In this document: positions 30,836 to 41,507 of the stretch, one piece after another | How the letters are laid out: each line of letters begins with the position of its first letter | Position numbering within the stretch: position 1 is the stretch's first letter | Assembly: GCF_038502225.1 (NCBI RefSeq) | Contig: NW_027196450.1 | Coordinates: 26,805-90,804 of the forward strand | DNA length: 64,000 nt | Direction: 5' to 3' | Source of the DNA: Cherax quadricarinatus | Taxonomy: Eukaryota; Arthropoda; Malacostraca; Decapoda; Parastacidae | Notes under the pieces: generated by a model | Seen by the model: only the letters and a program-made list of their open reading frames with translations | Told to the model about the DNA's origin: nothing | The model's database searches: none | Translations under genes and position numbers: made by a program

Positions 30836-31560
30836 TCTATTTGGACATGATATATAGTTGTCAAATTATAGTAGTTGGGTGTACGTGCCAAAAGCCCCTC
30901 GCATGCAGAGCATTATGGGCAGGTTTAAAATTAACTTAAAATTAACAAGCAATGAAAGGTTTAGTGTGAAAAATTACAGGAAACAATTTACAATATGAAG
31001 TACAATAGAGTATTTGACACGATAAAATTTGAACATTTCGATATTGAAGCATTATAGTTGTACATATTTGTCACATTACAATGTATAACAAACAAGATGA
31101 TCAATTTATTATAATAAATTGTCTTGAAGTTTTAAGATTTAAGTAATTGGGAGAATTATTGGTAATGTTAAATATTAAGTGTTGATTATTTAGTCTTGGG
31201 TGAGTAAGTGGTTTTTTAAAAGTCTTAAATTGATTTTCAGACCTGGTTATGTTAGTATGTTCTGGTAATGAATTCCAGATTTTGGGGCCCTTTATGTGCA
31301 TAGAGTTTTTACACAGTGTGATATGGACACGGGGTACATCAAAAAGAGATCTGTGTCTTGTGTTATGGTTGTGTGTCCTGTTAAGGTTGGTAAGAAGTTT
31401 GAGTGGCGGGTTTATGTTTGCTTGTATTGCTCTATGTATGTAGTAGTTACATGAATAAGTGTGGATGTTCTTTATGGTGAGCAAATTTAGACTTTTGAAT
31501 AGAGGTGGAGTATGCTGTCACGAGTGGGAATTTATCATCATTCCAACTGCAGGCTTTTGC
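30836..31560 (-). mobile_element. LINE fragment (third LINE family), 3' part
   Basis: Reverse strand: a 3' UTR with gccaaaagcccctcgcatgc and gggcaggtttaaaattaact, and the end of an ORF (31484-31101, 127 codons) with HNTRHRSLFDVP and KGPKIWNSLPE. These are typical of the C-terminal tail after RT in CR1/L2-type LINEs. A longer copy follows at 31805-34140. Confidence 0.75.
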
Positions 31561-31804
31561 TGGGTTATTAGTGGCCTTAGGTGATTTGATGTTGTTGACC
31601 CCCATGGTTAGTAATAACTAAAATGAGAACTGAACCTAAGTAACAAGAGCTTTAGCATAAATATATGAATGGTATTTTACCATCTAAAGCCATTCTCATG
31701 AAAACAGTGATTAGAGAGGGTGTGTCCAAGATGTGCATTACAGCATTAGGCACAACTTCGCATGAGATTTATTTTTGTAATAGACATGCTGGAGTAGGAT
31801 ATGG

Positions 31805-34140
31805 ATGAAGAATATTTATTTATTTATTATTAATTTGAACATGATACAGAGTAGTACAAATGAATACAGTTAAGTGCAACATGCCAAAGCCCCTTGTATG
31901 CAGAGCATTATGGGCAGGCTTAAAATTAACTTAAGATTAACTAAGCAGTGATATATTCAGTGGTAAAACATTATTGTAAACAGATAACAATTAAGCACAA
32001 ATGAGTATTACAAAGACAGGTCATATGGTCATTTACTGTATTGCTGTGCATTCAGTAAAATGGAGTATTCTGTTGGGTAATGTAATTAAAAAAAATAACA
32101 AAGTTTGATTGGGTATCAGGTTAAACATTTATGAGATACAATTATGATTAGATTTTTAGATTTTGCCACCGAAGTGGCTAGTTTATTGTGCACCCCATAT
32201 CCATCCTGTGGACGGTAGCGCGAGAGCATATGGATACACAAAAGGCCTAGGAACTAGGCCCCAAAGGGTTAACAGGAATACATATGGATTTATATCTACA
32301 TATCTATAGTTCACTTATCTGTTACAAGCAAATTTAGGAAATTTGCTTAGTATATCTGGTATCTTATTTTCATTAATAAGATATCTTGACATGTCACATA
32401 GGTTATTATACTGTCTGTCTCTGTATTCCTCAATAAGTGGACAATTAAGCACATAGTGTTCAAGAGAGTGACCATATACCTGATCACATAATTTACATTT
32501 AGTTTGATCATCATCTGTGTGTCTCCCAAACTGCCAGAAGTACTTGTAACCAAGCCTAAGCCTGGCCACTACAACATCAGTCAGTCTGTTCACATTGCAC
32601 GTTGCTCCATAAACATACTTATCTACGTTCATGTTATCATAGTGGGTTATAGATCTACTCAGGCTTCTAACTGCATTCCTATAACAATCATTTTCATTAT
32701 TTACTTCTCTCCTAATATTATTCCTAATGCTAGACACAGTTATACCAAAGTTATATTCTACATTCTCCTTCTGGGTACTCTTCTTGGCTAACATATCAAC
32801 TTTATCATGAAGGAGTAATCCAATGTGTGATGGGATCCATAGCAATTGTACATTAATTCCTTTGTCCCTAATTTTTGAGTATCTATACCTGGCTTCTCCA
32901 ATGAGCATGTTGTTGGAGTCATTATATGAGTCAAGAGCCTTCAATGATGACAGAATCAGTAATGATGATAGAGTCAAGCTCAGTGTCATTTATGAGAAAC
33001 ATTTATGAGATACAATTTTTGAGATACAATTATTCAGTATTTATTTGGTTGTGGGTGAGTAAGTGATTTTTGAGAAGAGACTTGAATTTATAAACAGGCA
33101 GTGTTTCTTTTATATTTACAGGTAATGAATTCCAGATTTTAGGGCCTTTTATGTGCATTGAGTTTTTGCATAGTGTGAGATGGACACAAGGAGCATCAAA
33201 GAGTGATCTGTTCCTTGTGTTACGGTCATGTGTTCTGTTGAGGTTGGTAAGGAGACATTTGAGGGGAGGGTTCATATCCGAGTTAAGTGTTCTATGTATG
33301 TAATAGGTGCAGTAATAAGTATGGATGTTTTGTATGGTGAGTAGGTTTAGGGTTTTGAATATTGGTGGAGTGTGCTGCCTGTAGTGGGAATTTGTTATCA
33401 TTCTGACTGCAGCCTTTTGTTAGGTAATTAGTAGTCTCAAATGGTTTATTGTTGTTGAGCCCCATGCACAAATTCCATAGGTGAGATAGGGGTAAATAAG
33501 TGAGTGATATAGGGCCAGGAGGGCTGACTGTGGAACAAAGTACCGCATCTTCGATAGTATGCCTACAATCTTGAAAATTTTCTTGGAGATTTGCTTTATA
33601 TGTGTTTGAAATTTGAGTCTATTATCAAGGTGGATTCCTAAGAATTTTCCCTCTGTGAGTTTTGTAATAGGTGATCCATTTATCATTATGTTAAGAGGGA
33701 CATCTGTAGCTCTGTTACCAAACTGAATGAAGTAGGTTTTGTCAATGTTTAGAGTAAATTTGTTAGTCCTCATCCAGATAGATATTTTCTGTAATTTGGT
33801 ATTTACAGTATTGGCTAGCATGACTGAGCTCGGGTGAGAGAAGATGTATGTAGTGTCATCTGCAAATAGTGTGGGTTTGAGTAGTTGCGATGCATTTGGT
33901 AGGTCATTTATGTATATGAGAAAGAGAAGAGGGCCAAGGACACTTCCCTGCGGGATACCAACTGTAATTGGCTGTGCGGAAGAGTTTGCCCCATTTGTGT
34001 ACACATATTGGCTTCTGTTGCTAAGATATGACTTAGGTAGTTGAGGGAGTGCCCTCTTATACCATAGTGTGACAATTTTATATGGAGCAAGTCATGGTCA
34101 ACTGTATCAAAAGCTTTACATAAGTCAATGCAGTAAAAGA
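31805..34140 (-). mobile_element. LINE copy (third family) with RT domain, split by another LINE
   Basis: Reverse strand. The 3' UTR (31805-32143) resembles that of the neighbour at 30836. The ORF (about 34140-33030) has AFDTVDHDLLHIKL, PQGSVLGPLLFLIYINDLP and the catalytic FADD near 33855, then the same tail as the neighbour (RSLFDAPCVH, KGPKIWNSLP). A stop near 33420 and frame changes near 34000 make it a pseudogene, and the 5' half is missing. A second LINE sits in its 3' UTR at 32144-32996. Confidence 0.8.
32144..32996 (-). mobile_element. RNase-H-bearing LINE, 5' truncated, with 21-bp TSD
   Basis: 853 bp flanked by a perfect 21-bp duplication at 32123-32143 and 32997-33017 (begins aaacatttatgaga). 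It contains a 224-codon frame (32989-32315) with the end of an RNase H domain (VQLLWIPSHIGL, then DMLAKKS) and the downstream zinc-like motif KCKLCDQVYGHSLEHYVLNC. RT followed by RNase H and such a CCHC tail points to the I/Jockey-related group. Confidence 0.85.
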
Positions 34141-34479
34141 AGTACAGTTATTACCGGCAATAAGTTATGAATTCATTTTGAATAATGAAAACACAGAAAG
34201 AGCATAAGCTTGTCTAGTAACCAATTACGCATATTTGATGTGAAATATTCATGATGACATCGTTAAGGAGACCATAACTGTTAGCAAGTTAATTACTATA
34301 TTGCTAACAGGGAACAAAAGTTCCATTTGTTATCAAGAATTAACAGTACAAGAATTTATTGGTTTATGTCATGCATATAAAGGAGATAGTCTTACATGCT
34401 ATGGTGATGCAGCAAGAATTATTCATACATGTAATATACATGTACATGTATATGTGAATATATGTATGTATGTATGTTG
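34141..34479. other. Intron sequence, nothing recognised
   Basis: AT-rich DNA with tgta/tgtatg-type short repeats near 34440-34475 and no gene. Confidence 0.45.
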
Positions 34480-34695
34480 AAGATTGAGACACTTATGCAG
34501 CATATGGGAATCTTTATTCAGGAAACGTTTCGCCACACAGTGGCTTCATCAGTCCAATACAAAGAGGAAGGCGTAAGGAGAGGAGGAGAATGAGGTAATC
34601 AGTCCCTCAACCTGGAGTCGATGTGTTCAGTCCATCAATCTTGTAGAATGTACAGCATAGAGCCGTAGATGTGGCTTAAATACCATTCATCACAT
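34480..34695 (-). ncRNA. Dispersed repeat with a near-canonical hammerhead core
   Basis: On the minus strand 34553-34526 reads CTGATGA, then A, then stem GCCAC-TGT-GTGGC, then GAAAC. This is C3-A9, stem II and the GAAA core of a hammerhead ribozyme, with one extra A before stem II. Downstream (minus) runs gtttcctgaataaagattcc. The same layout with weaker cores is found in the Penelope terminus at 18776 and in the palindrome at 57738, suggesting a Penelope-type terminal repeat. Activity is not shown. Confidence 0.5.
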
Positions 34696-34908
34696 GTATG
34701 TATGTATATATGTATATATAAATGTATGAATTATTATTACAATCATAACTAAGCACTAAACCCACAAGGGCTAAATATATGTAGGGATCTATATCAGTAC
34801 GTGTATATAAATTTTTATAATAAGAACTCTTCTCTGTACATGCCACAGTCTGTAATACAGTACCTTCTTTAATCTGGTTTAATCAAAAACTACTGCAAAT
34901 ATACTTAC

Positions 34909-34977
34909 ATTTTCTTCCCACTTGATATCAATAACTTTTTCTACCTCATAGACTTCCTCCTCATCCAAAGAGTCCAT
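34909..34977 (-). CDS. Tandem-chromodomain gene, exon 1 with start codon
   Basis: First coding exon of the only host-like gene seen. It starts at ATG 34977 in good context (A at -3, G at +4) and ends after 23 codons at a consensus donor (AAT|gtaagt), phase 0. It encodes MDSLDEEE, an acidic leader as in HP1-like proteins, then VYEVEKVIDIKWEEN, the first chromodomain strand. All six exons read in one compatible frame give at least 259 residues: chromodomain 1 (about 9-68), Ser-rich linker, chromodomain 2 (about 89-145), acidic then basic tail. Chromodomain proteins bind methylated histone tails in the nucleus. I cannot assign an orthologue; two small chromodomains without a helicase rule out an ordinary CHD protein in this portion. 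Confidence 0.8.
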
Positions 34978-35152
34978 CTTGCAGTTTCAGTACTTCCTGT
35001 TTCTCCTGTTTATAATCAAATAGAGAATTATAAAATGTAATCTTTCACTGAGACATTAATGTAATTACAATTCAGTACCTGCATTAACAATACATATATA
35101 ATAAACATTTATCACCTGTGTATATTTTGTGCAAACACTGTACTTTAGAGTG

Positions 35153-35335
35153 TTTACCTGGAGAGAGTTCCGGGGGTCAACGCCCCCGCGGCCCGGTCTG
35201 TGACCAGGCCTCCTGGTGGATCAGAGCCTGATCAACCAGGCTGTTGCTGCTGGCTGCACGCAAACCAACGTACGAGCTACAGCCCGGCTGATCAGGAACT
35301 GACTTTAGGTGCTTGTCCAGTGCCAGCTTGAAGAC
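35153..35335 (-). mobile_element. CR1-group LINE 3' fragment
   Basis: Reverse strand, starting gtttacctggagagagttcc; well-preserved last ~50 codons of the CR1-group ORF2 and tail. A short (ttta)n tract follows. Confidence 0.8.
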
Positions 35336-35414
35336 AATTTATTTATTTATTTATTTAGTAATTTAAGCATACATACAGAGGTACAAAAAATACAGGTAAG
35401 AGCAGCATGCCAAA

Positions 35415-35545
35415 GCATGCACTGTCTTGCCAGAGGGGTGCTTTACACTACAGACAGTGATGGAGTGAATGATGAAAGTTTTTCTTTTTCAGGCCACCCT
35501 GTCTTGGTGGGAATCGGCCAATGTGTTAATAAAATAAAAAATAAT
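35415..35545 (+). mobile_element. RTE LINE 3' tail fragment
   Basis: Plus strand: cttgccagaggggtgctttacactacag, then ggccaccctgtcttggtggg and an AAT-rich tail. These are the last ~130 bp of the RTE element. Confidence 0.75.
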
Positions 35546-36300
35546 TAAGTTTATTCAGGTATAGGTATACACAAATAGTTATATAAATCATTATACATAG
35601 CAGCATGTGAAGATTACCTTGGATAACCCAAAAATGTCAAAGTTACTTATTTCTATTGGAGTTTGATTGAAGTATCAATGGTACCTATATAAAGTCTTCC
35701 AAAAGTTAAGAATTTATTCTAACCCTGGGATGGAAGCATCATAAATACTGTGGTGGATTAGTATGACCATTGTGGTTTAGCGCTTAGTTTGGATTATGAT
35801 AATAATAATAATAATGTAGTGGCTTAGTCCTGTGAGGAATGGAAATGTTACTGACTTGTTTTGGGTTACCCTAGGTAATTTACATATTATGTTACTATGT
35901 TATTACATATCTACACATATGCTGCTATGTGTGATAACCCATGTAACTGTATTTATGTATACCTGAATAAACTTACTAAACCCACAAGGGTCATATTATG
36001 TTTGATAATTGTACTTTGTGTACCTGTACCTAAATAAACTTATGTTAAGGCACATGTCTCCAGTCCTCTTATTTATCCCCTTAAGGTAACAGCATCAGTT
36101 AAATATATTACCTTCTACAAGCAAGTTAAGTTAGGTTAGGTAAGGTTCGTCAGGAAACTGGACAAACGTTTCCTGACGCTGGTCTTAGTCAGATGATGAC
36201 CGCCATTGGAGCTTGTGGTCATCTGACCGACGCCTTCCGCTGGCTTACCTGTCCACCCCCTTTAAAAATTATGATCATAGTTATAACCATATTTTTATTT
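35546..36300. other. Dispersed non-coding repeats
   Basis: No coding frame. It contains two copies in opposite orientations of a stretch with 'ttttgggtta(t/c)cc' (near 35618 and 35858), 'acctgaataaactta' twice (35962 and 36032), a short run of ttaggttagg, and a hairpin gtcaggaaactggacaaacgtttcctgac at 36150-36178. Confidence 0.45.
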
Positions 36301-36600
36301 CTGGGCCTACAAGCAAGTGTTTACAATGGTTTCTGGTGTCCTGTAGCTGGATCACTAGCACACTCATTATTATTATTATTATAATCAAGGGGAAGCGCTA
36401 AACCCGGAGGATTATACAACGCCTGGGGGGGGATATGTGGAAGGCATTCAGGCTTAATTTGGGGAACTGGAGCACAGATCCAATTCCCTAAATCAAGAGC
36501 CCCTCACCAACATCAAGGAACCTTCCTTGAGGGGTCTAGCACACTCAGCTTACACACTAAGGTCCGGGGTTCGAATCTCCTCTGGTACGGCTGAAAAAAC
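36301..36600 (+). mobile_element. tRNA-derived SINE, interrupted
   Basis: A box-B-like ggggttcgaatctcc lies at 36561-36575, and an A-box-like stretch gtagctggatcactagc lies on the other side of a 169-bp insertion. Removing the insert brings the two boxes to a spacing that fits an RNA polymerase III promoter. It is not a functional tRNA: no acceptor stem closes. Confidence 0.55.
36367..36535 (-). mobile_element. AAT-tailed short retroposon with 12-bp TSD
   Basis: 169 bp flanked by ctagcacactca at 36355-36366 and 36536-36547. On the minus strand it runs from acccctcaaggaaggttcc to ggtttagcgcttccccttga and an (AAT)n tail, so it is a retroposon with a simple-repeat tail. Related copy at 6575-6795. 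Confidence 0.8.
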
Positions 36601-36611
36601 ATTAGGGACAT

Positions 36612-36897
36612 GGCTCTCACCTACCAGGTTCCCAGACCAGTGTTGATCTCACCTCATGGTCCCAGACCAGTGTTGGATCTCACCTACCAGGGTCCCAGAC
36701 CAGTGTGGATCTCACCTACCAGGGTCCCAGACCAGTGTGGATCTCACCTGCTAGGGTCCCAGACCAGTGTTGGTTCTCACCTACTAGGGTCCCGGACCAG
36801 TGTTGATCTCACCTACTAGGTTCCCAGACCAGTACTGGATCTCATTTAACCAGGTTCCCGGACCAGAGTTGATCTCACCTACCAGGTTCCCGGACTG
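36612..36897. repeat. 32-33-bp minisatellite, left part
   Basis: About nine units of (gttcccagaccagtgttgat ctcacctaccag), with substitutions. The same array continues at 40501-41133 on the far side of two LINEs. Confidence 0.9.
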
Positions 36898-37408
36898 ATA
36901 CCTGGAGTTTACCTGGAGACCTGGAGAGAGTTCCGAGGGTCAACGCCCCCGCGGCCCGGTCTGTGACCAGGCCTCCTGGTGGATCAGCCCCTGATCAACC
37001 AGGCTGTTGCTGCTGGCTGCACGCAAACCAACGTACGAGCCACAGCCCGGCTGGTCAGGTACCGACTTAAGGTGCTTGTCCAGTGCCCTCTTGAAGACAG
37101 CCAGGGGTCTGTTGGTAATCCCCCTTATGTATGCTGGGAGGCAGTTGAACAGTCTCGGGCCCCTGACACTCATTGTATGGTCTCTTAACGTGCTAGTGGC
37201 ACCCCTGCTTTTCATTGGGGGGATGTTGCATCGTCTGCCAAGTCTTTTGCTTTCGTAGTGAGTGATTTTCTTGTGCAAGTTCGGTACTAGTCCCTCTAGG
37301 ATTTTCCAGGTGTATATGATCATGTATCTCGCCTGCGTTCCAGGGAATACAGGTTCAGGAACCTCAAGCGCTCCCAGTAATTGAGGTGTTTTATCTCCGT
37401 TATTCGCG
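36898..37408 (-). mobile_element. CR1-group LINE, 5'-truncated copy (d)
   Basis: Reverse strand, 0.5 kb: tail repeats, the last ~130 codons of ORF2 (ERRRERYMIIYTWKILEG region and onwards; open frame at 37323-36940), ending abruptly at cgttattcgcg, where a longer copy begins in the same orientation. Confidence 0.85.
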
Positions 37409-40400
37409 CCTGGAGTTTACCTGGAGAGAGTTTCGGGGGTCAATGCCCCCGCGGCCCGGTCTGTGACCAGGCCTCCTGGTGGATCAGCGCCTGATCAACC
37501 AGGCTGTTGCTGCTGGCTGCACGCAAACCAACGTACGAGCCACAGCCCGGCTGATCAGGAACTGACTTTAGGTGCTTGTCCAGTGCCAGCTTGAAGACTG
37601 CCAGGGGTCTGTTGGTAATCCCCCTTATGTGTGCTGGGAGGCAGTTGAACAGTCTCGGGCCCCTGACACTTATTGTATGGTCTCTTAACGTGCTAGTGAC
37701 ACCCCTGCTTTTCATTGGGGGGATGGTGCATCGTCTGCCAAGTCTTTTGCTTTCGTAGTGAGTGATTTTCGTGTGCAAGTTCGGTACTAGTCCCTCTAGG
37801 ATTTTCCAGGTGTATATAATCATGTATCTCTCCCTCCTGCGTTCCAGGGAATACAGGTTTAGAAACCTCAAGCGCTCCCAGTAATTGAGGTGTTTTATCT
37901 CCGTTATGCGCGCCGTGAAAGTTCTCTGTACATTTTCTAGGTCGGCAATTTCACCTGCCTTGAAAGGTGCTGTTAGAGTGCAGCAATATTCCAGCCTAGA
38001 TAGAACAAGTGACCTGAAGAGTGTCATCATGGGCTTGGCCTCCCTAGTTTTGAAGGTTCTCATTATCCATCCTGTCATTTTTCTAGCAGATGCGATTGAT
38101 ACAATGTTATGGTCCTTGAAGGTGAGATCCTCCGACATAATCACTCCCAGGTCTTTGACGTTGGTGTTTCGCTCTATTTTGTGGCCAGAATTTGTTTTGT
38201 ACTCTGATGAAGATTTAATTTCCTCATGTTTACCATATCTGAGTAATTGAAATTTCTCATCGTTGAACTTCATATTGTTTTCTGCAGCCCACTGAAAGAT
38301 TTGGTTGATGTCCGCCTGGAGCCTTGCAGTGTCTGCAATGGAAGACACTGTCATGCAGATTCGGGTGTCATCTGCAAAGGAAGACACGGTGCTGTGGCTG
38401 ACATCCTTGTCTATGTCGGATATGAGGATGAGGAACAAGATGGGAGCTAGTACTGTGCCTTGTGGAACAGAGCTTTTCACCGTAGCTGCCTCGGACTTTA
38501 CTCTGTTGACGACTACTCTCTGTGTTCTGTTAGTGAGGAAATTATAGATCCATCGACCGACTTTTCCTGTTATTCCTTTAGCGCGCATTTTGTGCGCTAT
38601 TACGCCATGGTCACACTTGTCGAAGGCTTTTGCAAAGTCTGTATATATTACATCTGCATTCTTTTTGTCTTCTAGTGCATTTAGGACCTTGTCGTAGTGA
38701 TCCAGTAGTTGAGACAGACAGGAGCGACCTGTTCTAAACCCATGTTGCCCTGGGTTGTGTAACTGATGGGTTTCTAGATGGGTGGTGATCTTGCTTCTTA
38801 GGACCCTTTCAAAGATTTTTATGATATGGGATGTTAGTGCTATTGGTCTGTAGTTCTTTGCTGTTGCTTTACTGCCCCCTTTGTGGAGTGGGGCTATGTC
38901 TGTTGTTTTTAGTAACTGAGGGACGACCCCCGTGTCCATGCTCCCTCTCCATAGGATGGAAAAGGCTCGTGATAGGGGCTTCTTGCAGTTCTTGATGAAC
39001 ACAGAGTTCCATGAGTCTGGCCCTGGGGCAGAGTGCATGGGCATGTCATTTATCGCCTGTTCGAAGTCATTTGGCGTCAGGATAACATCGGATAGGCTTG
39101 TGTTAATCAAATTTTGTGGCTCTCTCATAAAAAATTCATTTTGATCTTCGACTCTCAGTCTGGTTAGCGGCTTGCTAAAAACTGAGTCATATTGGGACTT
39201 GAGTAGCTCACTCATTTCCTTGCTGTCATCTGTGTAGGACCCATCTTGTTTAAGTAGGGGCCCAATACTGGGCGTTGTTCTCGATTTTGATTTGGCATAG
39301 GAGAAGAAATACTTTGGGTTTCTTTCGATTTCATTTATAGCTTTTAGTTCTTCCCGCGATTCCTGACTCCTAAAGGATTCTTTTAGCTTAAGTTCGATGC
39401 TTGCTATTTCTCTGACCAGTGTCTCCCTGCGCATTTCAGATATATTGACCTCTTTTAGCCGCTCTGTTATTCTTTTCCGTCGCCTGTAAAGGGAGCGCCT
39501 GTCTCTTTCTATTTTACATCTACTCCTCCTTTTTCTTAGAGGAATAAGCCTTGTGCATACATCGAGTGCCACCGAGTTAATCTGTTCTAGGCATAAGTTT
39601 GGGTCTGTGTTGCTTAGTATATCTTCCCAGCTTATATCGGTTAGGACTTGGTTTACTTGGTCCCACTTTATGTTTTTGTTATTGAAGTTGAATTTGGTGA
39701 ATGCTCCCTCGTGACTAGTCTCATTTTGTCGGTCTGGGGCTCCTCGCATACATGTCTGAACCTCAATTATGTTGTGATCTGAGTATATTGTTTTTGATAT
39801 GGTGACATTTCTTATCAGATCATCATTGTTAGTGAATATGAGGTCTAGTGTATTCTCCAGTCTAGTAGGCTCTATTATTTGCTGGTTTAAATTGAATTTT
39901 GTGCAGAGATTTAAAAGCTCGTGTGAGTGTGAGTTTTCATCAGTGCTGCCTCCTGGTGTTATTACTGCAACAATATTATTTGCTATATTCCTCCATTTTA
40001 GGTGCCTTAAGTTGAAATCCCCCAGGAGCAAGATGTTGGGTGCAGGAGCTGGCAGATTTTCCAGACAGTGGTCAATTTTTAACAGCTGTTCCTGGAATTG
40101 CTGGGACATTGCATCCGGAGGCTTGTAGACTACCACAATGACTAGGTTTTGGTTCTCGATCTTTACTGCTAAAACTTCCACTACATCATTTGAGGCATTA
40201 AGCAGTTCTGTGCAAACAAGTGACTCTGCGATGTACAGGCCAACCTCCCCTTTTGCCTGTTCACTCTGTCGCATCTGTATAGATTGTAACCTGGGATCCA
40301 TATTTCGTTGTCCAAGTGATCCTTTATGTGGGTCTCAGTGAAAGCCACGAACATTGCATTTGCCTCTGCAAGCAGTCCACGGATGAAAGGTATTTTGTTG

Positions 40401-40500
40401 CTTGTTTCTGGCTTTAGACCCTGTATATTTGCAAAGAAGAATGTCATCGGACTGGTGGTATTGTTAGTACTGGGGGAGGGGACTTTTTCCGGCATTAGTA
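37409..40500 (-). pseudogene. CR1-group LINE, copy (e), ORF2 with one frameshift
   Basis: Reverse strand and nearly complete for ORF2. The main frame (40301-37440) has endonuclease motifs LLLGDFNLRH and YSDHNI, and RT motifs YRPIALTSHI, AFDKCDHG, VPQGTVLAPI and SFADDTRI. The first ~80 codons (from MPEKV at about 40496) are in another frame (open at 40531-40181). The shift is a missing base near 40250 in a C/T homopolymer relative to the intact copy at 47615. The copy starts at the ORF2 start codon and lacks ORF1. Confidence 0.85.
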
Positions 40501-41133
40501 TCCAGGTTCCCGGACCAATGTTGAATCTCACCTACCAGGTTCCCAGACCAGTGTTGATCTCACCTACCAGGTTCCCGGACCAGTGTTGAATCTCACCTAC
40601 CAGGTTCCCAGACCAGTGTTGATCCCACCTACCAGGTTCCCAGACCAGTGTTGGCTCTCACCTACCAGGGTCCCAGACCAGTGTTCGTCTCACTTACCAG
40701 GGCCCCAGACCAGTGTTGGCTCTCACCTACCAAGGTCCCAGACCAGTGTTCGTCTCACTTACCAGGGCTCCAGACCAGTGATGATCTCGCCTACCAGGGT
40801 CCCAGACCAGTGTGGATCTCACCTGCTAGGCTCCCAGACCAGTAGTGGCTCTCACCTACCAGGGTCCCAGACCAGTGTTCGTCTCACTTACCAGGGTTCC
40901 AGACCAGTGATGATCTCACCTTCCAGGGTCCCAGACCAGTGTGGATCTCACCTGCTAGGGTCCCAGACCAGTGTTGGTTCTCACCTACCAGGGTCCCTGA
41001 CCAGTGTTCGTCTCACTTACCAGGGCCCCAGACCAGTGTTGGCTCTCACCTACAAGGGTCCCAGACCAGTGTTCGTCTCACTTACCAGGGCTCCAGACCA
41101 GTGATGATCTCACCTACCAGGGTCCCAGACCAA
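40501..41133. repeat. 32-33-bp minisatellite, right part
   Basis: About 19 units of ggttcccagaccagtgttga/ctcacctacca, including a higher-order alternation of 'gtgttcgtctcacttacc', 'gtgttggctctcacctac', 'gtgatgatctcacc' and 'gtgtggatctcacctgct' types. The open frames are artefacts of the 33-bp period. Confidence 0.9.
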
Positions 41134-41400
41134 TAGGTACTTGGGTGTTAGTGGACTGGTGTAGGTCGCATCCTGGGACAAAAGACATAATTTGCGGGAA
41201 ATGCTCAGCATAACAAGCTATGGTCTGTATGGTCAGCTATGGTTTGTATACCTTGTATAGGTATACAGGCATGTATACATGTGTTCACTATATATATATA
41301 AAAAGGTTTTCTCCCAGCAATATGAACTTTAAAATTATTTACTGTTGGAAATGTTGATCTTTGAAAGTAATGTGTTCCGATTCGATCCATAAAACTGGGA
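41134..41400. other. Non-coding, with a dispersed repeat segment
   Basis: The segment at 41140-41215 (cttgggtgttagtggactgg, then gtcgcatcctggga) is similar to one inside Tigger element B at 11726-11785, so it belongs to a dispersed family of unknown type. The rest is AT-rich. Confidence 0.5.
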
Positions 41401-41407
41401 TGGCGCA

Positions 41408-41413
41408 CGCACA

Positions 41414-41504
<91 letters not shown>
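41408..41504. repeat. (CA)n microsatellite
   Basis: About 97 bp, almost pure CA with cg-containing variants at the left end. Confidence 0.95.

Positions 41505-41507
<3 letters not shown>

Noticed and set aside
36120..36145. TTAGG telomere-like run
   Set aside because: Only two clean units (ttaggttagg) inside longer non-repeating DNA; too short to call an interstitial telomere.
36540..36600. A tRNA gene, from the ggttcgaatc box
   Set aside because: No cloverleaf closes and the region is split by a retroposon; a tRNA-derived SINE explains it better.
36612..41133. Regularly spaced repeats that could recall a CRISPR array
   Set aside because: There are no unique spacers; repeats are contiguous 32-33-bp units with mutations, in a eukaryotic sequence.
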